Source: Alphaproteobacteria bacterium (GTDB lineage: Bacteria > Pseudomonadota > Alphaproteobacteria > Rickettsiales > SXRF01). Taken from it: DNA of 64,000 nucleotides. The notes beneath the pieces were generated by a model, which was not told the DNA's origin, did not search any database, and saw only the letters and a program-made list of their open reading frames with translations. The translations under genes were made by a program, and so were the position numbers. The DNA lies in contig JAGVLO010000012.1 of the NCBI GenBank assembly GCA_020049775.1, positions 81,884 to 145,883 on the forward strand. Reading direction: 5' to 3'. Position 1 is the stretch's first letter. Each line of letters opens with the position of its first letter. Below are positions 46,348 through 56,095 of the stretch, piece by piece.

Positions 46348-48912
46348 ATGACACGCGGTTACCGCATAGCCTTCATCCATGCTCTGCGCGACCTGCGCGG
46401 AAGCACGCGCCATTTCTTGATGCTGTTCATCTGCCTGTCGCTTGCTGTCGCGGTTATCACGTGCATCAGCACTATCATTACCTCCATCAAGGGCGGTATC
46501 GAGAATGATGCCAAGGCCCTGCTGGGCGGTGATATCGAAATACGCCAGCTATACCGTCCCCTGCCCGTGGACGTCACTTCGTACATAATGTTTTCCGGCG
46601 GCACCATGTCACGCACCGCCGACATGCGTGTGATGGCCGAAGGAAAGGACAATAACAACAGCGACAAACGTATGCTGGTGGAATTAAAAGGCGTAGATAA
46701 CCAATATCCTCTTTACGGCAAACTTGAACTGATTCGCGGCAAATACAAGGATGTGTTTTTCTCCGACTGGCGCGGCAAAATACACGGAGCCGCTGTTGAC
46801 CAAGGCCTGCTGGATGCACTCGACATCAAGCTGGATGAAATGTTCGTTATCGGCGATACGACCTTCCGTGCCACCGCCATCATCGCGCATGAGCCAGACC
46901 GCAGCATCAGCAGCTTTTCGCTAGGACCGCGCGTCATGACAAATATGGCCTCCTTTAAAGCCACCGGCCTTGTCAAGGAAACCAGCATGGTGAACTACCG
47001 TTATCGGTTACAATTGCCGCCGGAAGTGGACGTGAAACAATGGAAAGAACGCATCACAAACTATTTTCCCGCTGCTTACTGGGGCATACGCGACTGGCAT
47101 GACAACAATTTCGGACTTAGCCGGCAGGTGGACCGCCTGTCATTGTTTTTTGTACTGACCGCCGTTACCACGCTGATTGTCGCGGGCATCGGCATCAGCA
47201 ACGCCACCAGCAGCTATATGTGGGGCAAACGCCAGACCATTGCCGCCATGAAATGCCTCGGGGCATCGCAGGCACACATACGCCGCGTATATCTGATCGA
47301 GATATGTTTTGTATCGATCGTTGCCATCATTTACGGGCTGTTTGTAGGCTTAGATGCCAAAATCCTGCTGCTGCGCCTGCTCAATGACATACTACCCGTG
47401 CAAGGCACGCACGATATTCAGCCGGAGCCACTGCTTATTTCTGCTGCCCTTGGCTTCATCACCGTTTTGCTGTTTGCTCTCGTGCCTCTACAGGCCAGCC
47501 GCAACATACGCCCCGCCGCCCTTTTCCGCGGTTATGTTGATGTTACCACTTCAAAACGCAAGCTCGCAATCAGTTCTGTGATTGTAAATAGCGCCGTATA
47601 TATAGTGCTTGCCAGCACCATGATTGCACTGGCCATCCGCCTTACCAACAATACACGCATACCACTGTATTTTGCCGCCGGACTGATGGGCAGCCTGCTG
47701 GTGTTGTATTTTATCAGTATAGTTGTTAAACGATTCGCACGCAGCATGGCGCATTCAGGCAAAGGCTCGTTTACCACCAATATCGCTTTTGCTAACCTCG
47801 CCCGCCCTGCCAGCGCCACCAGCAGTATCATGATTGCGCTGGGTATCGGTATGTGTGTATTGACTACCCTCAGCCTAGTAAGCAGCAACATGCGCGCGCA
47901 GCTTGAACGCAGCTTGCCGGAAAACGCACCCGCCTTTTTCATGATAGAAGTACAGCCGAGCGACGTAGAAAAGCTCACTGCATCGCTCAACGCAATTGAA
48001 GGGGTGCAGAAAGTTGACACCATGCCCGTCGTCCGTGGGCGCATCACCAAGCTTAAGGAAAAATTAGCCGAAGAAGCCACAGTTGAAGAAAATGTTCGCT
48101 GGGCGCTGCGCAGCGAGCGCGGCCTTACCGTTGCCGCCACCCCACCGGAGAAAAGCGTGTTTACTGAAGGAAAATGGTGGGCGCCGGATTATAAAGGCGA
48201 ACCGCTAGTGTCATTTGACGAGGCTCTGGCCAAAGGCATGGGACTCAAGGTAGGCGACAAAATCACCATCACCGCCATTGATAAGGAAATCACGGCCACC
48301 ATCGCCAACCTGCGCGATATACCGTGGGGATCACTGGAAATGAACTTCACCACCATCTTCAGCCCAGGCGCACTCGATAATTTACCACTCACCAACCTTG
48401 TCACCGTCACCGCACCACCCTCATCTGAAAAAGCTGTTGCCAAAATGATGACGAACGAGTTTCCGGCCGTAGGTATCATCCGTGTGCGTGATGCACTAAG
48501 CAACGTGGCGGCCATGGTTAGTAAACTTTCCTTTGCTATCCATATCACTGCCAGCGTCGCCATATTATGCGGCACCCTGGTAATGGCCAGCGCCATTCAC
48601 GCCACGCTATTCAAACGCAAGTTTGAAACGGTGATGATGAAAGTCATCGGTATGACACGCCGCCAGATTATGGCCATCTATCTTAAGGAATTCTCAGTAG
48701 CAGCGCTGGTTACCGCTATCATTGCATCGGTTATCGGTGCGCTGGCTGCTTATGGTGTGATGCAGCTGATGGTGTTTTCCTATTTTGTGCTAATGCCGGA
48801 CACTATTATTATGACGCTGGCGGGAAGCCTTGCCATCGCCACATTGCTCGGGTTCTTTGCCACACGCGCCACACTGAAAGTAAAGCCGCTGTCGCTGCTG
48901 CGGAACGAGTGA
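46348..48912 (+). CDS. ybbP: ABC exporter permease, FtsX/MacB-like (YbbP)
   Basis: 854 residues. An N-terminal membrane helix ('FLMLFICLSLAVAVITCIS'), a large periplasmic domain, then an FtsX-type unit near 265-395 ('LFFVLTAVTTLIVAGIGISN'), a central pair of membrane helices near 410-460, a second periplasmic domain and a final FtsX-type unit ('ITASVAILCGTLVMASAIHA', 'LKEFSVAALVTAIIASVIGAL'). This ten-helix architecture is YbbP. Conserved cytoplasmic loops 'MKCLGASQAHIRRVYLIE' and 'MKVIGMTRRQIMAIYLKE' contact the ATPase. Substrate unknown. mutY follows after one base. Confidence 0.9.
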   Translation: MTRGYRIAFIHALRDLRGSTRHFLMLFICLSLAVAVITCISTIITSIKGGIENDAKALLGGDIEIRQLYRPLPVDVTSYIMFSGGTMSRTADMRVMAEGKDNNNSDKRMLVELKGVDNQYPLYGKLELIRGKYKDVFFSDWRGKIHGAAVDQGLLDALDIKLDEMFVIGDTTFRATAIIAHEPDRSISSFSLGPRVMTNMASFKATGLVKETSMVNYRYRLQLPPEVDVKQWKERITNYFPAAYWGIRDWHDNNFGLSRQVDRLSLFFVLTAVTTLIVAGIGISNATSSYMWGKRQTIAAMKCLGASQAHIRRVYLIEICFVSIVAIIYGLFVGLDAKILLLRLLNDILPVQGTHDIQPEPLLISAALGFITVLLFALVPLQASRNIRPAALFRGYVDVTTSKRKLAISSVIVNSAVYIVLASTMIALAIRLTNNTRIPLYFAAGLMGSLLVLYFISIVVKRFARSMAHSGKGSFTTNIAFANLARPASATSSIMIALGIGMCVLTTLSLVSSNMRAQLERSLPENAPAFFMIEVQPSDVEKLTASLNAIEGVQKVDTMPVVRGRITKLKEKLAEEATVEENVRWALRSERGLTVAATPPEKSVFTEGKWWAPDYKGEPLVSFDEALAKGMGLKVGDKITITAIDKEITATIANLRDIPWGSLEMNFTTIFSPGALDNLPLTNLVTVTAPPSSEKAVAKMMTNEFPAVGIIRVRDALSNVAAMVSKLSFAIHITASVAILCGTLVMASAIHATLFKRKFETVMMKVIGMTRRQIMAIYLKEFSVAALVTAIIASVIGALAAYGVMQLMVFSYFVLMPDTIIMTLAGSLAIATLLGFFATRATLKVKPLSLLRNE

Positions 48913-48913
48913 C

Positions 48914-49957
48914 ATGTCTCTGCCCGCCGAAAGCATCCATAATTTCCACCAACTCCTGCATACATGGTATGGCAAATACGGCAGGCATAATTTGCCATGG
49001 CGCAACACGCGCGACCCCTATGCCATATATATAAGTGAGATCATGCTTCAGCAGACACAGGTTAAAACCGTTCTCGAGCGCTATTATTTCCAGTTCCTTG
49101 AGCGCTTCCCCACCATGGAGAAACTGGCAAAAAGCCCAAGTGAACAAGTGCTTCAGGCATGGCAGGGGCTGGGTTATTATAACCGCGCGCTTAATCTACA
49201 CAACGCCGCTAAATCATGCCGCACTACCTTGCCTGACAATGTAGAAGCGCTGATGTCATTGCCCGGTATTGGCCGCAATACCGCGCATGCCGTTGCCGCT
49301 TTTGCCTATCGCCGGCCGGTAGCCATTATGGAGGCCAATGTGCGCCGCGTGCTTTCGCGCATTTTCACGCTGCCATCCGCCACCGACCAAGAGTTGTGGG
49401 ATAAGGCGGAATTACTACTCAATAAGCGTGAGCCATTCGATTATAATCAGGCCATGATGGATATTGGTGCCATGGTATGCACCAAGCGTAACCCCCGATG
49501 CGGCGAATGCCCTGCACAAGCGATATGCAAAGGCCAGAAGTCACCGGATTGCTACCCCGCTGCCAAGCAAAAGAAATCCATTCCTGTCCGCGCTAAAAAT
49601 ATCATCGTTGCCTGTAACAAAAACGGTGAATATTACGCAACCCCGCGCACTAGCCGCTTCCTCGGCGGCCTGTATCATTTTCTTGAAATCCCGCAGGAAG
49701 AAAAATCAGTAACGCTGTGTAAAAAAGCCTACATGCTGGACACCACTGCCCGAAATCTTGGCAGCATCCGCCAGCAATATAGCCACTTCACACTTGAGGC
49801 AGATGTCTGGCTGCTGGATACCACAGCTACCTCTGGTGCATATTGGCACAGCCTTAGTAAACTCAAAAAACTGCCTTGCTCCATGGCTGAGACTAAGATT
49901 TTAGGATTGATTGAGGCCAAAAAAACCGCTAAGCAAATCTTGTATAAACAAAAATAA
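48914..49957 (+). CDS. mutY: A/G-specific adenine glycosylase
   Basis: 347 residues. It removes adenine mispaired with 8-oxoguanine. Catalytic Glu42 in 'ISEIMLQQTQV', helix-hairpin-helix 'LPGIGRNTAHAVAAFAY', iron-sulfur Cys in 'CTKRNPRCGECPAQAIC', and a C-terminal NUDIX-like domain with 'TPRTSRFLGGLYHF'. Odd point: the usual catalytic Asp in the D-G-N-V motif is Glu140 ('IMEANVRRVLSR'). A Glu could still act, but the change is uncommon. It follows ybbP by one base, so it is co-transcribed. Confidence 0.92.
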   Translation: MSLPAESIHNFHQLLHTWYGKYGRHNLPWRNTRDPYAIYISEIMLQQTQVKTVLERYYFQFLERFPTMEKLAKSPSEQVLQAWQGLGYYNRALNLHNAAKSCRTTLPDNVEALMSLPGIGRNTAHAVAAFAYRRPVAIMEANVRRVLSRIFTLPSATDQELWDKAELLLNKREPFDYNQAMMDIGAMVCTKRNPRCGECPAQAICKGQKSPDCYPAAKQKKSIPVRAKNIIVACNKNGEYYATPRTSRFLGGLYHFLEIPQEEKSVTLCKKAYMLDTTARNLGSIRQQYSHFTLEADVWLLDTTATSGAYWHSLSKLKKLPCSMAETKILGLIEAKKTAKQILYKQK

Positions 49958-49962
49958 TTCAT

Positions 49963-51030
49963 ATGGTACAGTCAGATGTAATTATTGCGGGTGGCGGTTT
50001 CGGAGGCCTTGCCTGCGCCAAGGCGCTAGCGGAAAAAAAAATCTCCGTTACCCTGCTTGAGCGCAAAAAAGCACCCGGCATCGGAATGCACACAACGGGC
50101 ATTATCGTAAAGGAATGCGCCGATGAATTTGCCGTGCCGGATCATCTTACACGCCGCGTCACCAATGTTCGTCTGTATGCGCCCTCGCTGAAATATATCG
50201 ACATCAAATCACCGGATTATTTTTTCCTGACCACAGACACTCCCGGACTGATGCGCTTTCTTTCCGATGAGGCGCAAAAGGCAGGTGCAAATATCGTATA
50301 TGACACCGGCTATGAAATCGGCCAGCAAAAGGGGGAAACCGTCATTATCAATAACGGGGCTTATACCTCTAAATTCCTTATTGGCGCCGACGGTCCACGC
50401 TCCAAGGTGGCGGATGATTTTTACCTTGGAAAAAACACCGAATTCCTGCTGGGCGCAGAGGCAGAATATGAAAATTTACCCCTGCCCGGCGGCGACAATT
50501 CCTTCTATTGCTTTCTCGACCAGAGATTAGCACATGGATATCTTGGCTGGGTCATTCCAGGCGTGGGGGTGGCACAAGTCGGCATTGCCCAGCGCATGCC
50601 AAGAAAGCCAGACATCGACGCCTTCGTGCAGCGCATGGGCAGTGTTTTTGATTTTTCACAAGCAAAGGTGGTGGCGCGCCGTGGAGGGCTTATCCCTGTG
50701 GGTGGTCTGGTGAAGCCTTTTGCCAATGATAATGTGATATTATTGGGTGACGCAGCCGGCATCGTATCCCCACTGACTGCCGGCGGCATCCACACCGCTC
50801 TGCACTATGGCAAAGTGCTTGGCGAAGCGCTGGCAGTGTACATCAAAGACGGCGGGCAACATCCGGCACAATTGCTGGAAAGTATCTATCCACGTTTCTA
50901 TTTCAAACAGGGACTGCGGAAGGCCTATGAATATCTTGCACCCAACTGGCTGCTCAACACCATTCTTCCTAGCCCTGCATTCGCTTACGCGGCAAACACT
51001 GTGTTTTTCAAGATAAAAAACCTTAAATAA
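49963..51030 (+). CDS. FAD-dependent oxidoreductase, geranylgeranyl-reductase-like
   Basis: 355 residues. N-terminal FAD-binding 'VIIAGGGFGGLACAKALAEK' with acidic strand-2 end 'LLERKKAPG', 'LIGADGPRSKVADD' in the middle and 'NVILLGDAAGIVSPLTAGGI' as the second FAD motif, where the G-D-A-A-G-x-V-x-P-x-x-x-G-G form is characteristic of the geranylgeranyl reductase family. Possible substrates are isoprenoid chains or other lipids; a hydroxylase role cannot be excluded. It starts 5 bases after mutY. Confidence 0.82.
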   Translation: MVQSDVIIAGGGFGGLACAKALAEKKISVTLLERKKAPGIGMHTTGIIVKECADEFAVPDHLTRRVTNVRLYAPSLKYIDIKSPDYFFLTTDTPGLMRFLSDEAQKAGANIVYDTGYEIGQQKGETVIINNGAYTSKFLIGADGPRSKVADDFYLGKNTEFLLGAEAEYENLPLPGGDNSFYCFLDQRLAHGYLGWVIPGVGVAQVGIAQRMPRKPDIDAFVQRMGSVFDFSQAKVVARRGGLIPVGGLVKPFANDNVILLGDAAGIVSPLTAGGIHTALHYGKVLGEALAVYIKDGGQHPAQLLESIYPRFYFKQGLRKAYEYLAPNWLLNTILPSPAFAYAANTVFFKIKNLK

Positions 51031-51210
51031 CGCCGTGTAATTAAGAAATATTTTTTATGTGCGCTTCAGTGCAAATTCTGCTGGCACAAGTGAACCAATT
51101 CTTATAGTGTGACTGAAGCATTACGCCGTAATGCATGGCGTATACAACCAAATATTCCATTATAAACAATAACTAATAGTCCTTATACCCCGTTGTTCCA
51201 GGAGAGAGCT

Positions 51211-51897
51211 ATGTTCCGTCGCAAAGAAGACAGTCTTTTTGATACCGCCACCGATGCTAACCCATCCACCGCTGAGGCAGCTCCGGCAAGTACCGTTACC
51301 ACCCAGCCAGCCGCTGCTGCGAATACAGCATCAATTGTTAACCGCCCTGCGTCCGATCCGCGCCCAAATACGGCCAACGCACCGGCAGCAGCTCCTAGCG
51401 CATTCCGTCCCGCTTCTGCACCGCTTTCTGGTGACATGTCGCGTAACCGCATGCCAGAAGTTAAGCCAGCAACCGCTACACCGGCTGCTAACATGACCAT
51501 TGCCGACAAAAACAAGCCAGTTCCGGGTCGCCGTGTACTGACCGTTGGCAACGATATCCTTCTCAAGGGTGAAATTGCAACCTGCGATCGCCTTGTTATT
51601 GAAGGTAAGGTTGATGCAACACTCAATGATGTACACACCGTTGAAATCGCCGAAACCGGTTCTTTCAAGGGTTCTGCCCATATTGAAGATGCAGAAATCA
51701 GCGGTTTGTTTGAAGGTGACCTGATTGTTCGTAACCGTCTCATCATCTACGCAACCGGTAAAGTTCGCGGCAAGATCACCTATGGTGAAATTGAAATCGA
51801 ACGTGGCGGTGAAATGACTGGTGAAATCAAGACCAGCAACCAGACACAAGGTTCTGCAGCACGTCCGCGTGTTGAAAAGAAAGAGGCCGTTGCTTAA
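51211..51897 (+). CDS. Bactofilin-family cytoskeletal protein
   Basis: 228 residues from ATG 51211, preceded by AGGAGAG. A long Ala/Pro/Thr-rich, probably disordered N-terminal region (1-100) leads to a right-handed beta-helix bactofilin core (about 105-215): 'LTVGNDILLKGEIATCDRLVI', 'GKVDATLNDVHTVEI', 'ISGLFEGDLIVRNRLIIYAT', 'GKVRGKITYGEIEIERGGEM'. Bactofilins polymerise without nucleotides and place cell-wall enzymes or stalk and polar structures. It has its own strong terminator. Codon use is more biased than in most neighbours, suggesting high expression. Confidence 0.92.
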   Translation: MFRRKEDSLFDTATDANPSTAEAAPASTVTTQPAAAANTASIVNRPASDPRPNTANAPAAAPSAFRPASAPLSGDMSRNRMPEVKPATATPAANMTIADKNKPVPGRRVLTVGNDILLKGEIATCDRLVIEGKVDATLNDVHTVEIAETGSFKGSAHIEDAEISGLFEGDLIVRNRLIIYATGKVRGKITYGEIEIERGGEMTGEIKTSNQTQGSAARPRVEKKEAVA

Positions 51898-51920
51898 TTA
51901 GCAGCAGCCCTTTACCAAAA

Positions 51921-51953
51921 AGCCCTGCATGGAAACATGCGGGGCTTTTTATT
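51921..51953 (+). terminator. Intrinsic terminator after bactofilin gene
   Basis: An 11-bp stem (51921-51931 with 51936-51946, one G-U pair), GAAA tetraloop, then TTTTATTT. Its core GCATGGAAACATGC is identical to the core of the pilin terminator at 1461-1484. Confidence 0.9.
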
Positions 51954-51976
51954 TGTCCAAAATATTTACCAGAACA

Positions 51977-52426
51977 TTAGAGTATGCGCACAACAGCATC
52001 GCGCGCGAGCTTGTCTGCACGTTCGTTATATTCATGGCCGTCATGCCCGCGCACCCAGTGCCATGATATGCTGTGGTTTGCAGCAGCTTCATCCAGCTTT
52101 TGCCACAAATCCGAATTCTTCACCGGCTTTTTATCTGCAGTTTTCCAACCCCGGCTTTTCCACGAGGGCAACCATTCCGTAATGCCTTTTTGAACATAAG
52201 TGCTATCTGTATATAAATCGATACGGCAATGCGCTTTAAGCGCCCGCAGCGATTCAATAGCTGCTGTCAGCTCCATACGGTTGTTGGTAGTCTCGGATGC
52301 GCCGCCAGAGATTTCCTTCTCTATATCACCGTAAACAAGTATTGCTCCCCAACCACCTGGGCCAGGATTTCCGGAACATGCCCCGTCCGTATAAATCTGC
52401 ACATGTTTTATTTTGGTACGACTCAT
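51977..52426 (-). CDS. rnhA: Ribonuclease HI
   Basis: 149 residues, standard length. Catalytic acids: Asp in '[17 protein letters not shown]', Glu in '[13 protein letters not shown]', Asp in '[13 protein letters not shown]', and Asp in '[12 protein letters not shown]', plus the handle region '[15 protein letters not shown]'. It degrades RNA in RNA-DNA hybrids. In many alphaproteobacteria thrB directly precedes rnhA; here an opposite-strand gene separates them. Confidence 0.97.
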   Translation of the reverse strand: MSRTKIKHVQIYTDGACSGNPGPGGWGAILVYGDIEKEISGGASETTNNRMELTAAIESLRALKAHCRIDLYTDSTYVQKGITEWLPSWKSRGWKTADKKPVKNSDLWQKLDEAAANHSISWHWVRGHDGHEYNERADKLARDAVVRIL

Positions 52427-52560
52427 ATATTTATATTTATTTCAATTGGTTGACAGTGTATTTGGTGGCTGAAAGTAATTGACTTCTTCGCAACTGCAGC
52501 ATAAAGATGCGGTTCAAAAAAATACTACCAAACACACTCAAAAAAAGGTCGCAGATTTTT

Positions 52561-53694
52561 ATGAATACGCAAGCTTTTACACTAAAAAACGGCAATGTTG
52601 AAATCAATATCACCGGAAATGACGACACACACATTATCGGTTTCGACGTCAACGTAACCTCCGCAGCGCATGATAAGCCTGTTATTGACATGGATAAGTA
52701 CGAAAGCGCCACCACACACCATACCACCATCAAGGCAGCACTGAGCAAGATCAACTCTGCGTCAATCGGTGAACCTGACCTAACTAAAGAAGGGCATGTT
52801 GGCTTTAAGGCACAGTTCAACAATCCGGCAGATTATGCAACAGCCATTGACACACTGCGCGGTATGCAGCTCCTCAGCAACAAGGATATCCCCCATGCTT
52901 CCGCCGCCAGCGAAGAACGCACTGGCCCAACACTTCTGGAAGTCATCGGCGTAGAATTTGAAGCCCACCCGCAGGATGCACCCGATGTTGCCCCGAGTAT
53001 CCGTCAAGAAAATAGCCAGACATCAAATTTCAAGCAAAGGCTGGTGCGTGCAGAAGCCGCTGCGGAAACACGCCACACTCTCAAGGTATGGAAACTTGAT
53101 GAAAACATGGGTGGCATGAACGCCACTGTTTTCCCGCTGAAAAAATCGGACCTCACGGGCAAGGAAGAAGATGGAGGCAATTCCCTGATAGCCGTGCGCA
53201 TCACCCCGGGTGTAGATACGCTGGATGCCCGCACGGAAACTTTCCGCAATACTAATGAAATCGAAAAACGCCTGATGCACCGCCATCTCGTACTCAAGAC
53301 CGGTGAAGTCTATCTCGGCACCGATCCGGCTGGCCATCGTGATACCGGCGTCATCATCATTAATGCAGGCAATGATCCTGTCGAGGCACTGAAACTGGTA
53401 AACCGGACACTCCAGAGCGTTCAGGAAGATCAGGCCGTACTTAAATTGAAACTTGGCAACCGCCATCGAGGTGAAGACCATCGCCACCGCAGGCCATCAG
53501 GCTCCGCTCATGACGCATCGGTAGATCCGATTGAACTGGCGCTTACCAACGCCATTAAAGGTGCTATCAGCAGTGATATACTGACCGTCAACGTATCTCC
53601 GCGTGAATTGCAGGGCTGGCTTAAGCAGCTTACCGCAGAAATCCGCATTGCAGACATTGATAATGAACCAAAACGCGCTGGCGGCCGCGGCTAA
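52561..53694 (+). CDS. Unknown 377-residue protein between rnhA and thrB
   Basis: ATG 52561 ('MNTQAFTLKNGNVEINITG') is preferred; the frame extends to 52507. The protein is soluble. The first 45 residues are predicted strands, followed by mixed alpha/beta and a His/Arg-rich patch 'NRHRGEDHRHRRPSGSAH' near residue 315, which could bind metal or nucleic acid. The middle contains 'ETFRNTNEIEKRLMHRHLV' and 'VIIINAGNDPVEALKLVN'. No family recognised. It runs against the thrB-rnhA pair and overlaps the thrB 3' end by 4 bases, so it looks inserted. Confidence 0.6.
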   Translation: MNTQAFTLKNGNVEINITGNDDTHIIGFDVNVTSAAHDKPVIDMDKYESATTHHTTIKAALSKINSASIGEPDLTKEGHVGFKAQFNNPADYATAIDTLRGMQLLSNKDIPHASAASEERTGPTLLEVIGVEFEAHPQDAPDVAPSIRQENSQTSNFKQRLVRAEAAAETRHTLKVWKLDENMGGMNATVFPLKKSDLTGKEEDGGNSLIAVRITPGVDTLDARTETFRNTNEIEKRLMHRHLVLKTGEVYLGTDPAGHRDTGVIIINAGNDPVEALKLVNRTLQSVQEDQAVLKLKLGNRHRGEDHRHRRPSGSAHDASVDPIELALTNAIKGAISSDILTVNVSPRELQGWLKQLTAEIRIADIDNEPKRAGGRG

Positions 53695-54680
53695 AAAGCG
53701 CAGTAATCGCGCCAGTGGTTGATGGATCGGTGGAAACGTAACTTGGTTACATATTCCATCGGGTCTTTGGGATTTACCAGCGCACCGTCCACACGGTTGA
53801 GCCAGTCGTACGCACGCGTTGCAAGAAAGCGCATAGCAGCGCCGCGCGCTAACAACGGCATAGCCACACGTTCTTCATTGGTAATAGGCCGGACGCGATC
53901 ATAAGAGCGCAACAACGCCTGCGCCCGCTCACGCACAAATTTATGTCCTGTATCAAAACACCATGCATTCATGCATATCAGCAGGTCATAAATCCAGAAA
54001 TCATGGCAGGCGAAATAAAAATCGATGACGCCGGAAATATCGGGCTGGTCAGTATCGCCATCAATAAAGAATACATTGTCAGGAAAAATATCGGCATGCA
54101 CAATTCCCGCCGGTAGGCCGCTGGGCCAATTTTCGGATAGATATGTAAGCTCTTCACCTATTTCTGTGCGCAAACCCGGGCATATATCATCGGCTTGCGT
54201 ATTAAAACGGCTGAATAATTCCTGCCAGCCCTCTACCGACAAATTGTTACGGCGCATCATGGGAAAACCATCCGCCGCTAGGTGCATGTTGGCAATGAGT
54301 TCACCAGTCAACTCAAGATGGCGCGGAGTGATATGCGGGCTACCCCTGCCATCAAGGAATTGTATCAGCGCAGCAGGCTTGCCTTTTATAGTGTGGATTT
54401 TCTGGCCGTCTTTTCCAACCACAGGACGCGGACATTTAATGCTGCGGCCGGAGAGCCACTCGGTCAGTTCCAGAAAAAAAGGCAGATCCTCGGCATTTAC
54501 ACGCTGTTCATAGAGCGTGAGGATATAACGGCAGGCAACACCATTATGTTCAAGAAATAAAAGGTAGTTGGTGTTCTCTACGCCTTCGGCAATACCTTTG
54601 AAAAGTGTCGCCACCCCGACATCATAATGCAACAGGAATGCATCAATGTCTGATTTTGCAAGTGGCGTATATACTGCCAA
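53691..54680 (-). CDS. thrB: Homoserine kinase (ThrB, aminoglycoside-phosphotransferase fold)
   Basis: 329 residues. It phosphorylates L-homoserine for threonine synthesis. It is the alphaproteobacterial/pseudomonad type: 'GVENTNYLLFLE', 'YILTLYEQRV', 'GIVHADIFPDNVFF' (catalytic loop) and 'GVIDFYFACHDFWIYDL' (metal Asp). It begins one base after the sdhB stop on the same strand, so it is the last gene of the SDH transcript. Confidence 0.94.
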   Translation of the reverse strand: MAVYTPLAKSDIDAFLLHYDVGVATLFKGIAEGVENTNYLLFLEHNGVACRYILTLYEQRVNAEDLPFFLELTEWLSGRSIKCPRPVVGKDGQKIHTIKGKPAALIQFLDGRGSPHITPRHLELTGELIANMHLAADGFPMMRRNNLSVEGWQELFSRFNTQADDICPGLRTEIGEELTYLSENWPSGLPAGIVHADIFPDNVFFIDGDTDQPDISGVIDFYFACHDFWIYDLLICMNAWCFDTGHKFVRERAQALLRSYDRVRPITNEERVAMPLLARGAAMRFLATRAYDWLNRVDGALVNPKDPMEYVTKLRFHRSINHWRDYCAF

Positions 54681-54681
54681 T

Positions 54682-55482
54682 TTACACCGCCCTTTTGACC
54701 ATCAGTTTCTTGATTTCCGCAATGGCCTTTGCGGGATTCAGGCCTTTGGGACAGGTCTTGGCACAGTTCATAATCGTGTGACAGCGGTACAGTCGGAAAG
54801 GATCTTCAAGGTTGTCGAGGCGCTCGCCCGTCATTTCGTCACGGCTGTCGATAATCCAGCGGTAAGCATGGAGGAGAACGGCCGGCCCAAGATAGCGGTC
54901 GGAGTTCCACCAGTAGCTCGGGCAGGAAGTGGAGCAGCAGGCACATAAAATACATTCGTATAACCCGTCCAGTTTGGCACGGTCTTCCGGCGATTGCAGG
55001 CGTTCACTGCTGGCTGGCTGCGGGGTTACCGTCTGCAGCCATGGCTTGATTGATTCATACTGCGCGTAAAAATGCGTCAGGTCCGGCACGAGGTCCTTGA
55101 CCACTTTCATGTGAGGAAGCGGATAAATACTCACATCGCCCTTTACATCCTCAATCGGCTTGATGCAGGCAAGCGTGTTCGTGCCGTCGATATTCATAGC
55201 GCAACTGCCGCAAATACCCTCGCGACAGGAGCGGCGGAAGGTCAGAGTGGAGTCCACCTCGTCTTTGATTTTAATCAGCGCATCCAGAACCATCGGCGCA
55301 CAGTTATCCATGTCCACTTCATAGGTGTCGAGGCGTGGGTTCTTTGGCTTTCCCTTTTCATCAAGGCTTTCCGGATCCCAGCGATAGACATTGAACTTCC
55401 GGATGCGCTTGGTGCCTTCCGGTGCCTTGAATGTCTTTCCTTTGTTTACCTTCGAATTGGGGGGAAGTGTTAATTCTGCCAT
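54682..55482 (-). CDS. sdhB: Succinate dehydrogenase iron-sulfur subunit
   Basis: 266 residues. The 2Fe-2S motif '[15 protein letters not shown]' with a further Cys, then '[17 protein letters not shown]' (4Fe-4S) and '[17 protein letters not shown]' (3Fe-4S) are all intact. It passes electrons from the SdhA flavin to quinone at the inner membrane. Two unrelated genes lie between it and sdhA, which is unusual for this operon. Confidence 0.98.
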   Translation of the reverse strand: MAELTLPPNSKVNKGKTFKAPEGTKRIRKFNVYRWDPESLDEKGKPKNPRLDTYEVDMDNCAPMVLDALIKIKDEVDSTLTFRRSCREGICGSCAMNIDGTNTLACIKPIEDVKGDVSIYPLPHMKVVKDLVPDLTHFYAQYESIKPWLQTVTPQPASSERLQSPEDRAKLDGLYECILCACCSTSCPSYWWNSDRYLGPAVLLHAYRWIIDSRDEMTGERLDNLEDPFRLYRCHTIMNCAKTCPKGLNPAKAIAEIKKLMVKRAV

Positions 55483-55517
55483 ATCATGCCTGAGTTGGTA
55501 AGGTTTGAATTTTCATG

Positions 55518-56093
55518 TTATCTGGTAATATCATTGGAATGGCCGCCCGCCTCGCGGCGTGTATTCACACCCAACGCCTTGAGTACACCGAGCAAATCAC
55601 CTTGTACACGAAGCAACTTGTCAGACTCATCACCAAGCTGCTTGCTATGTTTCATATGCGTGGAGCGTACCTTTTCAATCTTCTTGAGCTGGTCTGCAGT
55701 TAACGGCTCGCCATCCGGTACTTTTTTATTCTTGCGGAACCTCTGCTCCGCTTCCACAGCAAGCTGGTAGCGCTCCTGCGCATCTGCCTTACTGGAGTGG
55801 ATTTCACTGCCAATAAGCCCAATGCCCGATTTCAGGGTTTCTACATTATAGGGTTCACCTTTTGAAAGGCTGGCCATCGCTTTCGTAAAATTCAGTAATT
55901 TTGTGGCGGGTCCTTCTTCCATTTCATGCACCACAAGGCGAAAATTTTCATCAAGGCTAACATCACCCTGCGCAGCATATTCTATTTCAAACTGCATCGT
56001 CTCCGCATGGTCGGCTATAAATTTCTTTGCCAGCAATATAGCTTCGGGCGAAGTTTTCTGCACGGACTCTTTATCATCGGATGCCGAAGCCAT
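55518..56093 (-). CDS. Unknown helical protein inside the SDH operon
   Basis: 191 residues, soluble and mostly helical, rich in Lys/Glu. Segments include 'LLAKKFIADHAETMQFEIEY', 'GPATKLLNFTKAMASLSKGE' and 'QLKKIEKVRSTHMKHSKQLG'. No signal peptide and no domain recognised. It follows the response-regulator gene by 2 bases and precedes sdhB by 35, so it is co-transcribed with both. Pairing with a CheY-like protein suggests a phospho-signalling target or partner; this is inference. Confidence 0.6.
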   Translation of the reverse strand: MASASDDKESVQKTSPEAILLAKKFIADHAETMQFEIEYAAQGDVSLDENFRLVVHEMEEGPATKLLNFTKAMASLSKGEPYNVETLKSGIGLIGSEIHSSKADAQERYQLAVEAEQRFRKNKKVPDGEPLTADQLKKIEKVRSTHMKHSKQLGDESDKLLRVQGDLLGVLKALGVNTRREAGGHSNDITR

Positions 56094-56095
56094 AA

